Counted from the first letter of the stretch, positions 1 through 11,324 are shown. The stretch is DNA of 64,000 bases from Candidula unifasciata (GCA_905116865.2 CAJHNH020000202.1:608501-672500); one strand, 5' to 3'. The notes: generated from the sequence alone by a model not told the origin. Program-made: numbers and translations.

Positions 1-205
1 AGGTAGTGCGTACGCTCCCTGGCAGAGCCGGACTTTTCTTTTTAAAATGACCTTGGCTCCCATGTCGACCCAGCCTTGAGTGGGTACTGGGTGCAGTCCC
101 GAGAAGTGAAGGCGGTCAGCGTATTACTGACTATATCAACTATCTTGTGCATTGGTCTATAAAACATAGCTCTAGCCCTATATGTCATATACGCCTAAAG
201 ACCTT
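1..205 (+). repeat. SINE-A copy, cut by the window edge
   Basis: Body of the commonest SINE here. Diagnostic blocks: GACCTTGGCTCC, cagccttgagtgggtac, a GTCC..GAAGT.AAGGCGG block, a ggtctataaaa block, and the end tagccctatat..cgcctaaag. Complete copies elsewhere carry a tRNA-like head with A box (GTGGTGTAGCGGCTAGA) and B box (GGGTTCGAGTCC), so the family is tRNA-derived. Confidence 0.8.
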
Positions 206-279
206 CACTCGTACAAGACGCTATGTTACACTGTGCTCATGTGGCTGTCCCGGATGCTGTAATTTTAACTTCTTTACAG

Positions 280-309
280 AGACTGAACAGGAGATCTTTG
301 ACCTGCCAA
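280..309 (+). CDS. Very weak candidate micro-exon
   Basis: An acceptor-like ttctttacag ends at 279 and a donor-like gttagt begins at 310. The 30 nt between are phase 1 compatible (ETEQEIFDLP) and would join in frame to 2315-2410. A run this short is easily open by chance. Listed only because the phase and position fit. Confidence 0.2.
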
Positions 310-559
310 GTTAGTCTGCATCCGGACTGAGATATTTTGAATCCTAGGGTAGTAAGCCTTCAGATTACAGCCAGGAGGGGAAAACCTACAGAGTGATCAA
401 TCGGCGTCTCATCCCGTTCCCACACTGTACTGCAAGTGTGGGAAAATATAACTGTGTTGTGCTGATAGTTGCATGCAACTCTACACAAGAGCGCGGTTAC
501 ATGTGAAGCAAACAGAACAGCAAGACTGATTAAGTAAAGGATGGACAGAAAGTCAACTG

Positions 560-720
560 CAGGAGATCCTCTCCCTGGTACAACACTCATTCCCTGTCCT
601 CACTGTCCAAGAACTTTTCGGGTCCACATCGACCTCATCAGTCATCTTCATACTCTCATACTTGATGAACAAGAGTGGTCATCATAATCTTGATGGACAA
701 CACACAGTTATGCTGATAAC
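560..720 (+). mobile_element. 3' end of a LINE with a C2H2-like finger
   Basis: Reads PCPHCPRTFRVHIDLISHLH in one frame, the Cys2-His2 knuckle found at the C terminus of many animal LINE ORF2 proteins. It is degenerate and isolated, with no RT domain beside it. Confidence 0.5.
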
Positions 721-833
721 CGAGATCTTTTAGATGTGTTCCTGTTTGATTCCTGTCCATGACATGTTAATCTTACTGACAGCAATTATATCGGGAAACA
801 CTGACTTGACGTCAGTTTCCTTTGATAGTAAGA

Positions 834-990
834 GGCGGGTGGCCGAACGGTTAAGAACGCTGGGTTCCTGTGTGGAAAACTCACGTTCGAATCTTCTAAG
901 TGTTGTGTTGTATTTTTTCAATGCCGAACGGTTAAAAACAATGGGCTCTTGAGTGAAAAACTCAGGTTCGAATCTTCTGAGGGTTGTGTG
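834..990 (+). repeat. Two tRNA-like SINE heads in tandem
   Basis: Two similar units, near 834-905 and 915-985, each with an A-box-like GCCGAACGGTTAA and a B-box-like GTTCGAATC. They resemble the Leu/Ser tRNA type but the stems do not pair as in a functional tRNA, so they are SINE or pseudogene heads. Confidence 0.5.
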
Positions 991-1177
991 TGTTTTTTTC
1001 TCTCTCTGAGGCAACATTAAAATGCTTACCTACACAGTCCATAGCGTCGGCAGCACTAGCCATGCGGTCTTATCTCCTCAAGCTCTATGAACCTTCTGCC
1101 TACATAGCGAAATTGTTGTTGTTTTAGTATCCACAAGCCATGAGTTGTTAACCCTTAGGCTCGGTATTATGGATATC

Positions 1178-1332
1178 GCAACCTTTCGGCCTTGATTCCA
1201 TTGTAAATACCGTAAATCTGGGAGAAATGTGGCTTTTCTGCCTACCCCCGGGAGTGAACCCGGACCACAAGGAGTTCGTCACCCGATCTCTGCGCAGTCC
1301 GGTTTAGCCAACTACGCTAAAGAGCCGTTAAA
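1178..1332 (-). repeat. SINE-G copy
   Basis: tRNA-like head on the - strand (TTAGCGTAGTTGGCTAAAC, B box GGGTTCACTCC) followed by a body that matches the + copy at 25528-25700. Confidence 0.65.
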
Positions 1333-1363
1333 TAGAGGCAGTAATGGCTGTTCTGATAGTCCA

Positions 1364-1994
1364 CGTGATTTAATTATCTCATTGTCTCAGCCCTTTTAAT
1401 TATCTTATTATATCAACATTTTTAACTATCTAATTATCTCAGCCTTTTTAATTATCTCATTATCTCAGGCCTTTTAATTATATGATCTTTTCAACATTTT
1501 AACTATCTGATTATCTCAGCCCTTTTAATTATATTATTATCTCAGCTTTTTTTATTATTGCATCTCAGTCCTCTTAATTATCCCAGTGTTTAAGCTCTTT
1601 TAATTATCCTAGTATCTCAGCCCTTTTGAATATCTCATTATCTCAGCTCTATCAAATATCTCATTATCTCAGCCCTTTTGAATATCTCATTATCTCAGCC
1701 CTTTTAAATATCTCAGTATCTCAGCCCTTTTGAATATCTCACTATCTCAGCCTTTTTAAATATCTCATTATCTCAGCCCTTTTAAATATCTCATTATCTC
1801 AGCTTTTTTTAAATATCTCATTATCTCAGCCCTTTTAAACATCTCATTATCTCAGCCATTTTAAAAATCTCATTATTTCAGCCCTTTTAAATATCTCATT
1901 TTCTCAGCCATTTTAAATATCTCATTATCTCAGCCCTTTTGAATATCTCATTTTCTCAGCCATTTTAAATATCTCATTATCTCAGCCCTTTTAA
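1364..1994. repeat. 26-bp minisatellite
   Basis: About 23 imperfect copies of an AT-rich 26-bp unit containing atctcattatctcagccc. Copies at the left end are more diverged than those at the right. Confidence 0.85.
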
Positions 1995-2085
1995 AGCCCG
2001 GTTTGATTTCAGCTAAGAACGATTTGGCAGTAGAATATTATACGTTGATTTTGACAGTATTATCGGGAGCCGACCATAGCGAGAG

Positions 2086-2178
2086 AAATGGCAAACTACT
2101 GAATGTATAAGCACCTAGTAAAGCCAGAACAGGCAGCAAACGCTGTGATTGGTTCTGCAACGTGCTGTAAAAAAAAAT
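2086..2178 (+). repeat. SINE-H 3' fragment
   Basis: Matches the tail half of the copies at 62807 and 31811: ATGGCAAACTACT near the start and GGTTCTGCAACGT near the end. Confidence 0.6.
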
Positions 2179-2314
2179 ACGGAACCAATCCCAGCCCAAA
2201 CCAAGAGCCACTCAAAGAGTATAAACAATCGCAATCTCCCCGTCCCTTACCAGATCCCAAACACATCCCTAAAGCTCTGGTGTATGTTTACATCACTTCC
2301 TGTTATGTTTTCAG

Positions 2315-2410
2315 TACCAGTAGACACAGCAGAAGTTGAACTGGAAGGCCCCACAACAACAGCCACAACAAAACCAACCCCTGCCTCGAACAAACAGTGG
2401 GGCAAACTCA
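2315..2410 (+). CDS. Candidate upstream exon with Thr/Pro linker
   Basis: Acceptor ttatgttttcag ends at 2314; donor gtatgtcc begins at 2411. The 96 nt are phase 1 on both sides and open, reading PVDTAEVELEGPTTTATTKP and a short Trp-containing end. Composition and phase match the modules of the gene downstream. Its last base A plus the first two bases of 15285 gives AGA, so direct splicing to 15285 would be in frame. It may be a 5' exon of that gene or the 3' part of a neighbouring paralogue. Transcript data are needed to choose. Confidence 0.5.
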
Positions 2411-2502
2411 GTATGTCCATAGAGCTTTCATTGTCAACACTATTTAGTGTTTTAGATGATAGGTCTCCCTTTCCTTCTCAAACCAGAAAATATAACTTAG
2501 GC

Positions 2503-3159
2503 CAGAGCTTTCCAAACTATGTGTCGGCTAGTGGCCAGGCGTGATCAACTCACATGTGTACGCGTTAGCAGTAATCATTACCCAGGATTCTGAGCGTCCC
2601 TTCGATTCTGAGCGTATGCGTGCACAGCTAGCATCGTAGCACAGCACTAGCAATTTGTAGCTTTCACGCTTTGTAGTTTCTGCTAAAGTAGCGTAAGCGA
2701 GCGTTCTTTTTGCTATGTCTGAGACGTAAACATAGTGACGCATTTTAATTTAAAAAAAAAAACAGTAATAATAAATAGTAACACATAAAACACATTTGTT
2801 TAAATGCAATGGAAAGTGTAATCAATTTTCGGCTGAAGTGTGAAGGTGTGTCGCGCGAAGGTAAACCGTTAGACAGAATATTCAGGAGGCAACACCAGGG
2901 TTTCGTCCCATTCAATTTGTTTTATTAATGTTACTAATAAATTGTAAAAAAAAAAAAAAATTATTCTTTAAAAAATTAATGAAGGTGTTCATAATATAGG
3001 TAGTGTCGAAAATCAGTTCCTTGTTAAAGATTAGGCACACGGTCATATTTCTAATAAGGGGTGTGTTTAACCTCTAATTTAATCGTGAATCGAATTATTG
3101 TGTCGCGAAATTATGTCCAAACAAGATTGTTACTAAAAAGAAAGGTTTGGAAAGCTCTG
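2503..3159. mobile_element. hAT-like MITE, 657 bp
   Basis: Terminal inverted repeats CAGAGCTTTCCAAAC and its exact complement GTTTGGAAAGCTCTG. Flanks ACTTAGGC (2495-2502) and ATTTGGGC (3160-3167) agree at 6 of 8 positions and fit an 8-bp duplication with central TA. No transposase ORF, so non-autonomous. Part of its interior recurs at 59412-60215. Confidence 0.8.
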
Positions 3160-3674
3160 ATTTGGGCAATCAAAATAAAGTATTTTCTGTAAACGAAATT
3201 TAACGTAAGGTTTGGTAGAGATGAATAGTCTTGTCAAATACGTTCAGAAACATTAACTCTTAAAGAACAGTATATGTTTTCACGAGAATTATATTCCAAA
3301 TTTATCTTTAAGGAATAATAGGTCAGTGTGGTTAAGGGTTAAATATCACGAAACTGAACGTTTTATTTATTTATTTATTATTTTTTTTTAAACTTTGTAA
3401 TGTTCATAGTATATTGAGGAAATTTTCCGTATAGAGAAAGAGGAGAAACAAAAGACATAACGGTCTTTAAAAAGCATATCGTAAAAAGCGACGTTTTAAA
3501 GATTTGCTAAAATCGGATCTATTGGGTCTAAATGTGTAGATAATACAGCTTAGCTGTAAACCGCAACACAAACATGATAACTACCCTTTTTAATGGGTTA
3601 TTACTTAAAAAGAAGAGGGAGGGATGAGTGCATAAGCAGTGGGAGAGGAGAGAAATGGGCGCACAAATAAAGAC
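3160..3674. other. AT-rich stretch, nothing assigned
   Basis: Unique-looking AT-rich DNA with short A and T runs. I see no exon, tRNA-like head or TIR. Confidence 0.5.
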
Positions 3675-3995
3675 TTCACAGTTTATTGCCGGGCAAATTT
3701 CGCACTAAATCGGTAATGATGAATGGAAATGAAACGTGGAGAGCTAAAACAGTAACTAATGAACAACAAACATTCATTGACTGATGCCTGCGCAGAATAC
3801 GTGGAATTAAATAGTATGACAGAATCACCAGTGTACAGCTTTGGGAGAGAACTAAACAAATTCCAGTAAATCAAGAGGTGAAGTAAAGAGGCGTGTGTTG
3901 GATAGGACACACGTTGAGAAAACCTGAGAAAATATAACTAGAATGTCTTTACACTGGAAACCACAGGGACCAAAAACACAAGGAGAAGGGATCTA
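3675..3995 (+). mobile_element. LINE C-terminal fragment, decayed
   Basis: Broken frames read as the usual LINE C-terminal region (NGNETWRAKTVTNEQQTFI, CLRRIRGIK, RRVLDRTHVEKT) with several stops. No intact RT. Confidence 0.55.
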
Positions 3996-4004
3996 GAGAG
4001 TGAA

Positions 4005-4225
4005 GTGTTCGTCCATTTATGGAATGTTGGTCTTGTCCAAGGACTTAAGTTTTGCGTGCACATAAGTTTTATAGATCTGTCTTATCTTTATGAAGAGTGT
4101 AGGTTCATGGCTTTTGAGGCAGATGCAAACCACTTCGTAGGCAACGGCCCTAATTAGTGGCCTTATTTTAGAGGGTAGTGGGTCAATTCTCTTCTCCCCC
4201 CCCCCGCCCCCCCCCCGCCCCCCAA
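4005..4225 (+). repeat. Repeat D copy
   Basis: Shares with other D copies the blocks around ttttgcgtgcacat, gaggcagatgca and gcagtgggtc. Ends in a C-rich run. Origin unknown; no clear tRNA head. Confidence 0.6.
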
Positions 4226-4664
4226 AAAAAGAACCACGAAAGCCACCTTTGGTTGTCTGTAAAGTCATGTAAAACAATATACGTGCAATATACCCAACAA
4301 TTCCTAAACATTAACAGTTCTTTGTAATTCATTGAAAGAGCAAACTCAAACAAGTAGAGTCGGGAAATGTCATACGTTCTTTGAGAGTTAATGTTAATGC
4401 GTCATTGACACCTACACAAATTGCGTAAGATCCCAGTCAAGTAAAGAACTAAATACTATATAAGTTCCCATACCATTCTGCATGGTGCTGAATTTTATAA
4501 TTGAATTTATCGCGAATTTTATTCTGCTTGACATATACTGCATAAAGATATACTTATTTGAATTTATACTGAGCATTCTGCCTTTTCTGCTTTTATAATT
4601 GTATATTTTTATTGCACTTTCGATAGGCTAATCTGATTGTGGATTTATTGTTTTAAAATGCAAC

Positions 4665-4965
4665 TGTGTGCAATACATACATAGAACGCATCATGTAAGA
4701 CTGGCCTGCGTGCCCCAATTCATCATCTTTAATGAGCAGGTCTGTTACAGAACGCCCCTCTCTCAACGGCTTACGTACAGAACGATGTCTTTCTCTAGTC
4801 AGTTCTCTGCCTTATGTGCTTTCATAAGCAAGGCATCTTCAATGTCTTTGTGTCGCCAAGGTTGGCCTATGCCTTGTATTGCCGAAACTGCATCCCCCAG
4901 CTTTGGGGACAAGATGCTGTTTGTGAGGCAATTCTCCTTGATGATCAGGCTATGCAGGATGTTAT
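4665..4965 (-). mobile_element. RTE-like LINE 3' fragment
   Basis: Antisense to the stretch around gttacagaacg..tctctagtcagttctc..atgctgttt, the same family as 59678-60129 and 52715-53005. Heavily decayed. Confidence 0.55.
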
Positions 4966-5159
4966 GTTTTTTTTTTTTTTTTCTTCTTTTTCTTGGTTCA
5001 CAGTATTCTAAAAATGTTTTTGTAGCAATTCATCATCATCGTCATGTTCCGTGCCGACTCGCGTAGTCGTTTATTTACCTCCATAGGCCTCTGTCAACTG
5101 TTTTCTGGATCAGTCCCGCCGATGATATTCTTCTGTGCCGCCGTCTCAATCCAACAATC

Positions 5160-5164
<5 letters not shown>

Positions 5165-5230
<66 letters not shown>

Positions 5231-5237
5231 CTATCTA
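5165..5237. repeat. (CT)n then (ATCT)n microsatellite
   Basis: About 25 CT units pass directly into ATCT units. Confidence 0.95.
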
Positions 5238-5275
5238 TTTGCCTCTCCTGCTTCTACCGTTGATATTCCTAGTAG

Positions 5276-6010
5276 TCACAAAATTGTCCAAAGCCCCCAC
5301 CCCCTCTCCATTACATGTTCAAAGAACCGTGCTAGTCTTTTCCTTGTAGCTGTATACGTAGATCTGGTTTCCTTGCCTTCCTTCAAGCAATCTTCGTTAG
5401 TTACTCTGGCAATCCGTCTTTTCCTTGTAGCTGTATACGTAGATCTGGTTTCATTGCCTACCTTCAAGCAATCTTCGTTAGTTGCTCTGGCAATCCGTCT
5501 TTTCCTTGTAGCTGTATACGTAGATCTGGTTTCCTTGCCTTCCTTCAAGCAATCTTCGTTAGTTACTCTGGCAATCCAAGGGATTCTCAACATTCGTCTG
5601 AAGAACCACATCTCTGTCGCCTCCACATTCTTTCTAACTGGTACATTCACATTCCATGATTCACCACCATACAGCAGTATAGGTTCTACATAAGATTTTA
5701 GTACTCTCTTTCAAACATCCAAAGGGACCTGTTGAACAAAATGTTCTTCATTCCGTGAAATGCAGTTTTAGCCAGGTCTATACTGCTCTGAATTACTCAC
5801 ACACTTTTTGTTTGATACTATGACTGGGCCCAAATATGTGAATGTATTGACTTACTTTAAATGTTTATTATAATATCACACTGTGGTGGTAATCTTCATA
5901 TTTAAGGATATACCTTTTTCCACACTCTTCCTCACTCCAATAGGCAATAATTGTTGCAAATAATTTGTATTTTCTGCGAATAAAACCGTGGCATCTTCAT
6001 AACGTGTGCT
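5276..6010 (-). mobile_element. LINE fragment with 81-bp in-frame triplication
   Basis: On the - strand, EMWFFRRMLRIPW marks the LINE C-terminal region. An 81-bp segment starts near 5341, 5422 and 5503: three copies in the same frame giving a 27-residue repeat (core ATNEDCLK, RSTYTATRK). The part above 5690 corresponds to the RT-proximal section of the copy at 61690-61900. Confidence 0.65.
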
Positions 6011-7033
6011 GTTTACATTATAACTTCCCGTTTTTTATTTTTATTTCCTTGTGTATTATTTCCTTGTGTATCTTTGACATCGCTCCATCTGTCTGTGATA
6101 TCTCTGTAGCAATGACCAATTGTAAAAACAAAACAAAAAAAATTTTATTTTACACCCGTAGTTCGTTTTCCTATTAATCCTTCTCTTCCTACTTCCTTTC
6201 CTTCCTTCGTACCTTCCTTCTTTCTGTCTACATTCTTTCCTTTCTTCTGTCGTACATTTCTTCCTTCTTTCCTTCCTTCTGTAGTGCATTCCTTTATTCT
6301 TTTCTTCCTGCCATCCTCCCTTCCTGCCTTTCTTCCATCTTTCATCACCATCTTCTCCGCCTCCACTTTTTTACCCTTTATACTTCATTGCCCATCCTTT
6401 TTTGCTAGATGTTTAGTTTGTCACTATTTTTTTTTTACGACACCCTTGAGGTGTCAACCCGTAGTAGCTTTAGTTTGCCTGGAAAAGTCATTCGCGTTGG
6501 CCAGATTTTCTTTATCTTCCTGGTTAAAATCTTAGATGAGCTTCTTGACGTTCTGACAAATTGCAAACCTTCATTTCTGCTGATACGTGAATCTTCTACA
6601 GACTTGATTTATACGATAGGCGCTGAGAATACCATCTAGCAATTTGTACATTGTAAACGAAAAATAAAGTATTATAACTATACCCATCTAGAAACTTCAT
6701 TTATTTGGCATGCGCTAGCAATGCGCATCTTGCAGTTTGTATATGGTGAATGCAAAAAGTATCTGCAACAGGCACTTTTATATTGCTCATGTTGATGTAT
6801 AACAGCAGCTCAAACTTATCATATTATGCATGCAAATGCGTCTTTGCAGCTCGTATGTGTAATTGTATATTATGCATGTTGATACATATCTGCCGCTAGC
6901 ATTTTAATGGTGCATATGGGTATAAATTTAAATTATTATTTACAGCTAGCTTTAGACGATCGCAGCCATGTTTGGCGAACATAAAATATGAATAAAAAAC
7001 TGCACAGAAAAAATATTGCGTATTTATTTGTTT
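6011..7033. other. Low-complexity pyrimidine-rich then AT-rich DNA
   Basis: CCTT-rich stretch around 6180-6370. An open frame from about 6409 to TAG 6637-6639 is followed by AATAAA near 6661, but I cannot tie it to a gene. The rest is AT-rich with variant 'gcatgc' motifs. Confidence 0.4.
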
Positions 7034-7041
7034 TTCTAGAC

Positions 7042-7516
7042 CAGTGGCTCTCAACCTTCTTAATGCCGAGACCCTTTAATACAGTTCCCTCATGTTGTGG
7101 CGACCCTTTAATACAGTTCCCTCATGTTGTGGCGACCCTTTAATACAGTTCCCTCATGTTGTGGCGACCCTTTAATACAGTTTCCTCATGTTGTGGCGAC
7201 CCTTTAATACAGTTCCCTCATGTTGTGGCGACCCTTTAATACAGTTCCCTCATGTTGTGGCGACCCTTTAATACAGTTTCCTCATGTTGCGGCGACCCTT
7301 TAATACAGTTCCCTCATGTTGTGGCGACCCTTTAATACAGTTCCCTCATGTTGTGGCGACCCTTTAATACAGTTCCCTCATGTTGCGGCGACCTCCAAGC
7401 AATTATTTTCCTTCATAACTTTAATGAATATTTTTTCCCCTGATGGTTCAGGCTACCCCTATGAAAGGGTCGTTCGATCAAAACAAGGGTCGCTACCAGC
7501 AGGTTGAGAACCACTA
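7042..7516. mobile_element. hAT MITE carrying a 32-bp array
   Basis: Termini CAGTGGCTCTCAACC and GGTTGAGAACCACTA are inverted repeats. An exact 8-bp duplication TTCTAGAC lies at 7034-7041 and 7517-7524. Inside, about ten copies of a 32-bp unit (ending tcatgttgtggcga) occupy 7070-7392. Without the extra copies it would be about 187 bp, the size of the sister copy at 33088-33272. Confidence 0.88.
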
Positions 7517-7833
7517 TTCTAGACTTTCCGTTCACATTTTATGTTACTTGATTCGTTTCTTTTATTCTATTTCATATTATGACTTTATTCTATCTCTTAT
7601 CAGTATCATTTATGTATCATTAACATTTGTATTTCTTTTATTCCTAGTATTATATTATATATTAATAATCCTACTATTTTGTGTGACTGTTTTTTAGCCA
7701 TCGATTATTTTATTTTATTTCATTTATTCCAAATTTTTTTAAACTTTGCTCACCTCACCCCTTAAAGATCTACTTAACAAAATATTTAATGTACTGGCTT
7801 ATTAAAATATATAAAAAGATACAAAATGTAAAC

Positions 7834-8088
7834 AAATTTTTTTGCGCCTTTAGGCGCATTGGAAATATGGAAAGAGCATATCATATTTTTTACAGACCAA
7901 TCGGCACTAGGTGGGTAATGTGGTCAGCATTAAGCCGGCTGTCTTTACTTTCCAGGACAGCCATCCTGGTACCCATTTTAGGCTGGGTCGAGCTGCGACA
8001 TGATAAAAATCCACGCAGCCAGCAGTGGATTTCGATCACTGTACGTTGGAATTACGAGTCGGACTCGCAACACCTAAGTCACGTTGGT
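7834..8088 (-). repeat. SINE-A copy, subfamily shared with 52225
   Basis: Full length on the - strand: 3' end at the gcgcctttaggcgc side, head near 8088. Shares a variant head-body junction (CCACTGCTGGCTGCGTGGAT) with 52225-52455. Confidence 0.7.
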
Positions 8089-8189
8089 TGTTATTAGAAT
8101 ATGTACTTCGCCTTAACTCATCTTTCTGTCAGCATCTTTTAAACAATGATTAACGCCCCTGTATGGGAACTTCAATTTTAATTCACCTA

Positions 8190-8420
8190 AACACGCCTGG
8201 TAACTAAAATTTAAAAAGTCCACCATGCGGATGACGATCATCCGTGGAGAGGTCCCGGAAACCCTGTTTAGCCATATAGGCCATATTTATGGCCTGGCTA
8301 AATTTAGAGCTCCTGGAAAAAACCAGGGTGGTGCTTCAAATAACGAAAAATTGCATCCCACATGGGGACGGCTTAAGATATCAGGACATGTGTGTTCTCC
8401 CTGGTTCTTAAGCCAGCGGA
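8190..8420 (+). repeat. SINE-C copy
   Basis: Blocks ccaccatg.ggatga, gtggagaggtcccggaaacc, catatttatggcctg and gctcctgg..aaaccagggtg match the other C copies. Confidence 0.7.
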
Positions 8421-8689
8421 AAGCGGTTGTGGCTGCTTCCGTCTCTGCTGTCAAACTTGATGTTAAAGACTAGACTTTGATGTACGCTAGACCCTGTTAC
8501 ACTAAGCATCGCTCATTCGCCTTCGCAGTGAACGCCCATGTAATTCTTCTGCCTCGCAACACAAAGCCATTAAAGTTCTGACTGGTCTGAAAACTATGAA
8601 TTTAGCAAGAGGTATCTAATGATATCACGGCAGGGTATGGCTCGATTGCCAACCCAAGGGTCAAATCTGCTTCAAGCTTCGAATCGGAT

Positions 8690-8835
8690 TGTTTTCAAAA
8701 CTGACTTTAGCTCTTAGGTCGACCAAGTCTGAAATGAGTACGAGGCAATGTCCTGGAAAGTAAAGGCGACCGGAATGATGTTGACATCAACCATCGAGAG
8801 CCGGTTGGTTCATATAAATAGCGAGTCAAGAATCA
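8690..8835 (+). repeat. SINE-A body, diverged
   Basis: taggtcgacc, cctggaaagtaaaggcgacc and ggttggttcatataaa align with the A body. The head is missing or unrecognisable. Confidence 0.5.
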
Positions 8836-8837
8836 AA

Positions 8838-9300
8838 GGTCCGTTGTGTCAGATGTGGTTCGTGTCATATGTCACTTGTCGTGGGTTCGAGTCCTGACTG
8901 AAACGGACTTTAGTAAAAAGTAAAGGTCCCTTTTTCACGCCTTCAGGCGTATAGGGCATATAGGGTTAGGCCTATATTTGTTGTAGGCCAATCGGTACAA
9001 GATGGGTGATGTGGTCAGCATCACGTCGGCCGCCTTTACTTCCATGGACTGCACGCGGTACCCATTCAGAGCTGGGTCGACCTGGAAGCCAAGGTCATTT
9101 TTGAAAAAGTCCTGATCCTCCAGGGAGCGAACCCACGACCATCCGATCCGCATGCGAGCGTCTAGCCGCTACGCCACGGTGACTTTACTTTATAAAAATG
9201 ACCTCGGCAGCCAGGTAGACCCAGCCTTAAATGGGTGCCAGGTAAAGTCCTGGAAGTAAAGGCGAACGGCCTAAAGTTGGCCACATTAGCCACCAAGGGA
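8838..9300 (+). repeat. SINE-A split by a second SINE-A
   Basis: Head of a + copy (8838-8912, with gggttcgagtcctgac), then a complete - copy (8925-9183), then the + body resumes (9184-9300, from ataaaaatgacctcgg). A short GACTTTA lies on both sides of the inner copy, as a possible duplication. Confidence 0.6.
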
Positions 9301-10346
9301 CGATGATCATCATATGCGCACATCTCCAGTTGTCATGAATCTCAGGAAACTCGTGTAGATTATATTCCTCATGCGCTTTTCAAGTGTTCTCTCCATCAGT
9401 TGACATTGTCTGTTCACGATGCTGGTGTCTTTGCAGACAGTTTATACTGATACGTGCGGTCCTTCATTGTGACGTGCAGAGCTTCAAGCTGATGTGTGTG
9501 GTACCAAGATGAAATAGGCCAAGTAGGGGTAAAACAGTAGTTACTTCAATGCTTTCAAAAGGTAGAGTTCGAACGCTATGCGTTAAGTTCCAACGGTTGT
9601 ATTGATATATACAATCAGCAATACAAGGAGAAATACATATGCAATCAATAATCAACTCGTTCAACCAAAGCTCACTCGTACATCCATGGACGGATATGTC
9701 CTTACGATAGGTCGCAGTCCGACCTTGAGATCATGACAATCATCTTGGTCCTCGGACAAGTCCGAATTAAGCAATGAAAGTATACCGGCTTGCTGCCGAG
9801 AATGTAGTGCTCACCAGCTTCCTGCTGAGGTCTTGGAGTCCCGGGGTAAAACGTCCTCAAGGATCCAACTTTATATAACGTTTGCTTCCGTGGGATCCCG
9901 GGGTAAAGCGTCCTCAAGGATTCCCACGTCCGTCTCCTTCGGACTATAAACATCAACTGCTTAGACAACAATATTATCATAACAACGTTACGTATTGTTT
10001 TGACGTCTTATTTGCTCACTCCGTACTGGTGCGTTCTGGTGCACATTCGCACGCGACATATACTAGACTTTAGGGAAGCATGGGAATCACTGCGTATGGC
10101 TATGGCGAGTATGACTAGCAAGACCCGCCCGTGTTAAGAACAGTCTTCCACAATTAGAATACGGGATTTCAGTACCCTTGTTGTCAACAAATGTATTCAG
10201 ACACAGACGTGTAATATGTCAATGTTCTTTTGGTGTTCTCCAGGTATAATTGACGTTATATTTTCTATCGTGATGTTGCTTGCATCGTGAATGTTATATT
10301 TCTTGTCTTTCTATCTCGATTTTGTCCACGCACAAACATCATGAAG
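9301..10346. other. No assigned feature
   Basis: Mixed sequence. A short direct duplication (gtaaa.cgtcctcaaggat, near 9845 and 9903) is the only structure noticed. No convincing exon. Confidence 0.4.
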
Positions 10347-10638
10347 CAGAAGCAGAAGAAGAAGAAGAAGAAGAATAAGAATAAAAAGAAAGAAGAAGAA
10401 GAAGAAGAAGAAGAAGAAGAAGAAGAAGAAGAAGAAGAAGAAGAAGAAGAAGAAGAAGAAGAAGAAGAAGAAGAAGAAGAAGAAGAAGAAGAAGAAGAAG
10501 AAGAAGAAGAAGAAGAAGAAGAAGAAGAAAAAGAAGAAGAAGAAGAAGAAGAAGAAGAAGAAAAAGAAGCCGAAGAAGAAGAAGAAAAAGAAGAAGGAGA
10601 ATAAGAAGAAAGAAAAAGAAGAAGAAGAAGAAGAAAAT

Positions 10639-10669
<31 letters not shown>

Positions 10670-10826
10670 AAGAAGAAGAAGAAGAAGAAGAAGAAGAAGA
10701 AGAAGAAGAAGAAGAAGAAGAAGAAGAAGAAGAAGAAGAAGAAGAAGAAGAAGAAGAAGAAGAAGAAGAAGAAGAAGAAGAAGAAGAAGAAGAAGAAGAA
10801 GAAGAAGAAGAAGAAGAAGAAGAAGC
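10347..10826 (+). repeat. (GAA)n array, about 480 bp
   Basis: Nearly pure AGA/GAA triplets with a few interruptions (aaaagaagcc near 10561, aattaa near 10636). The open frames it creates (poly-Glu, poly-Ser) are not genes. Confidence 0.95.
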
Positions 10827-11042
10827 TAGTAATTTAGCTATTTTAAGATTCTTTTTCAAAAATAGCCGTAACAATTTATTACGTGCCCTATAGAGAAATG
10901 GCAGTTTTGACATGCACTTTTGTATTAATTTGTGTAAAATCCTGATTAATGTGAAAGATAGCAGGCATCAGCTGTCTTGTTTTAGGACCTCACAGCGTGT
11001 CATAAAAAGTATCAACAATGAAACCGAGCAATATATAACACC

Positions 11043-11045
<3 letters not shown>

Positions 11046-11115
<70 letters not shown>
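11046..11115. repeat. (CT)n microsatellite
   Basis: About 35 perfect CT units. Confidence 0.95.
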
Positions 11116-11117
<2 letters not shown>

Positions 11118-11324
11118 ACTTTCCTATGTAGGGAACACAGACACATACACACACAGGTGGGGGCGGGAAGGGGGGGGGGGAGGGGGAGGGAATAGGGAGT
11201 TTTGGAAGCGGGACAACTGCCATCGCCATCAAGTTACCCTTTCTGATACGTTTGCTTGAAATAGCTCATTCTGTGTCCTTATTCTTCTTGTTCTTCCCCT
11301 CATCTTCCTCTTCTTTTTCTCTAC

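Noticed and set aside
834..905. Functional tRNA gene
   Set aside because: A and B boxes are present but the acceptor and anticodon stems do not pair properly. The same reason applies to 13352, 38625, 39995, 56600 and 60640.
6409..6666. Possible 3' exon with AATAAA shortly after a stop
   Set aside because: A single open stretch with no acceptor in phase and no repeat or family match; left unassigned.
10287..10913. Poly-Glu or poly-Ser protein
   Set aside because: Pure (GAA)n with no splice or codon evidence.
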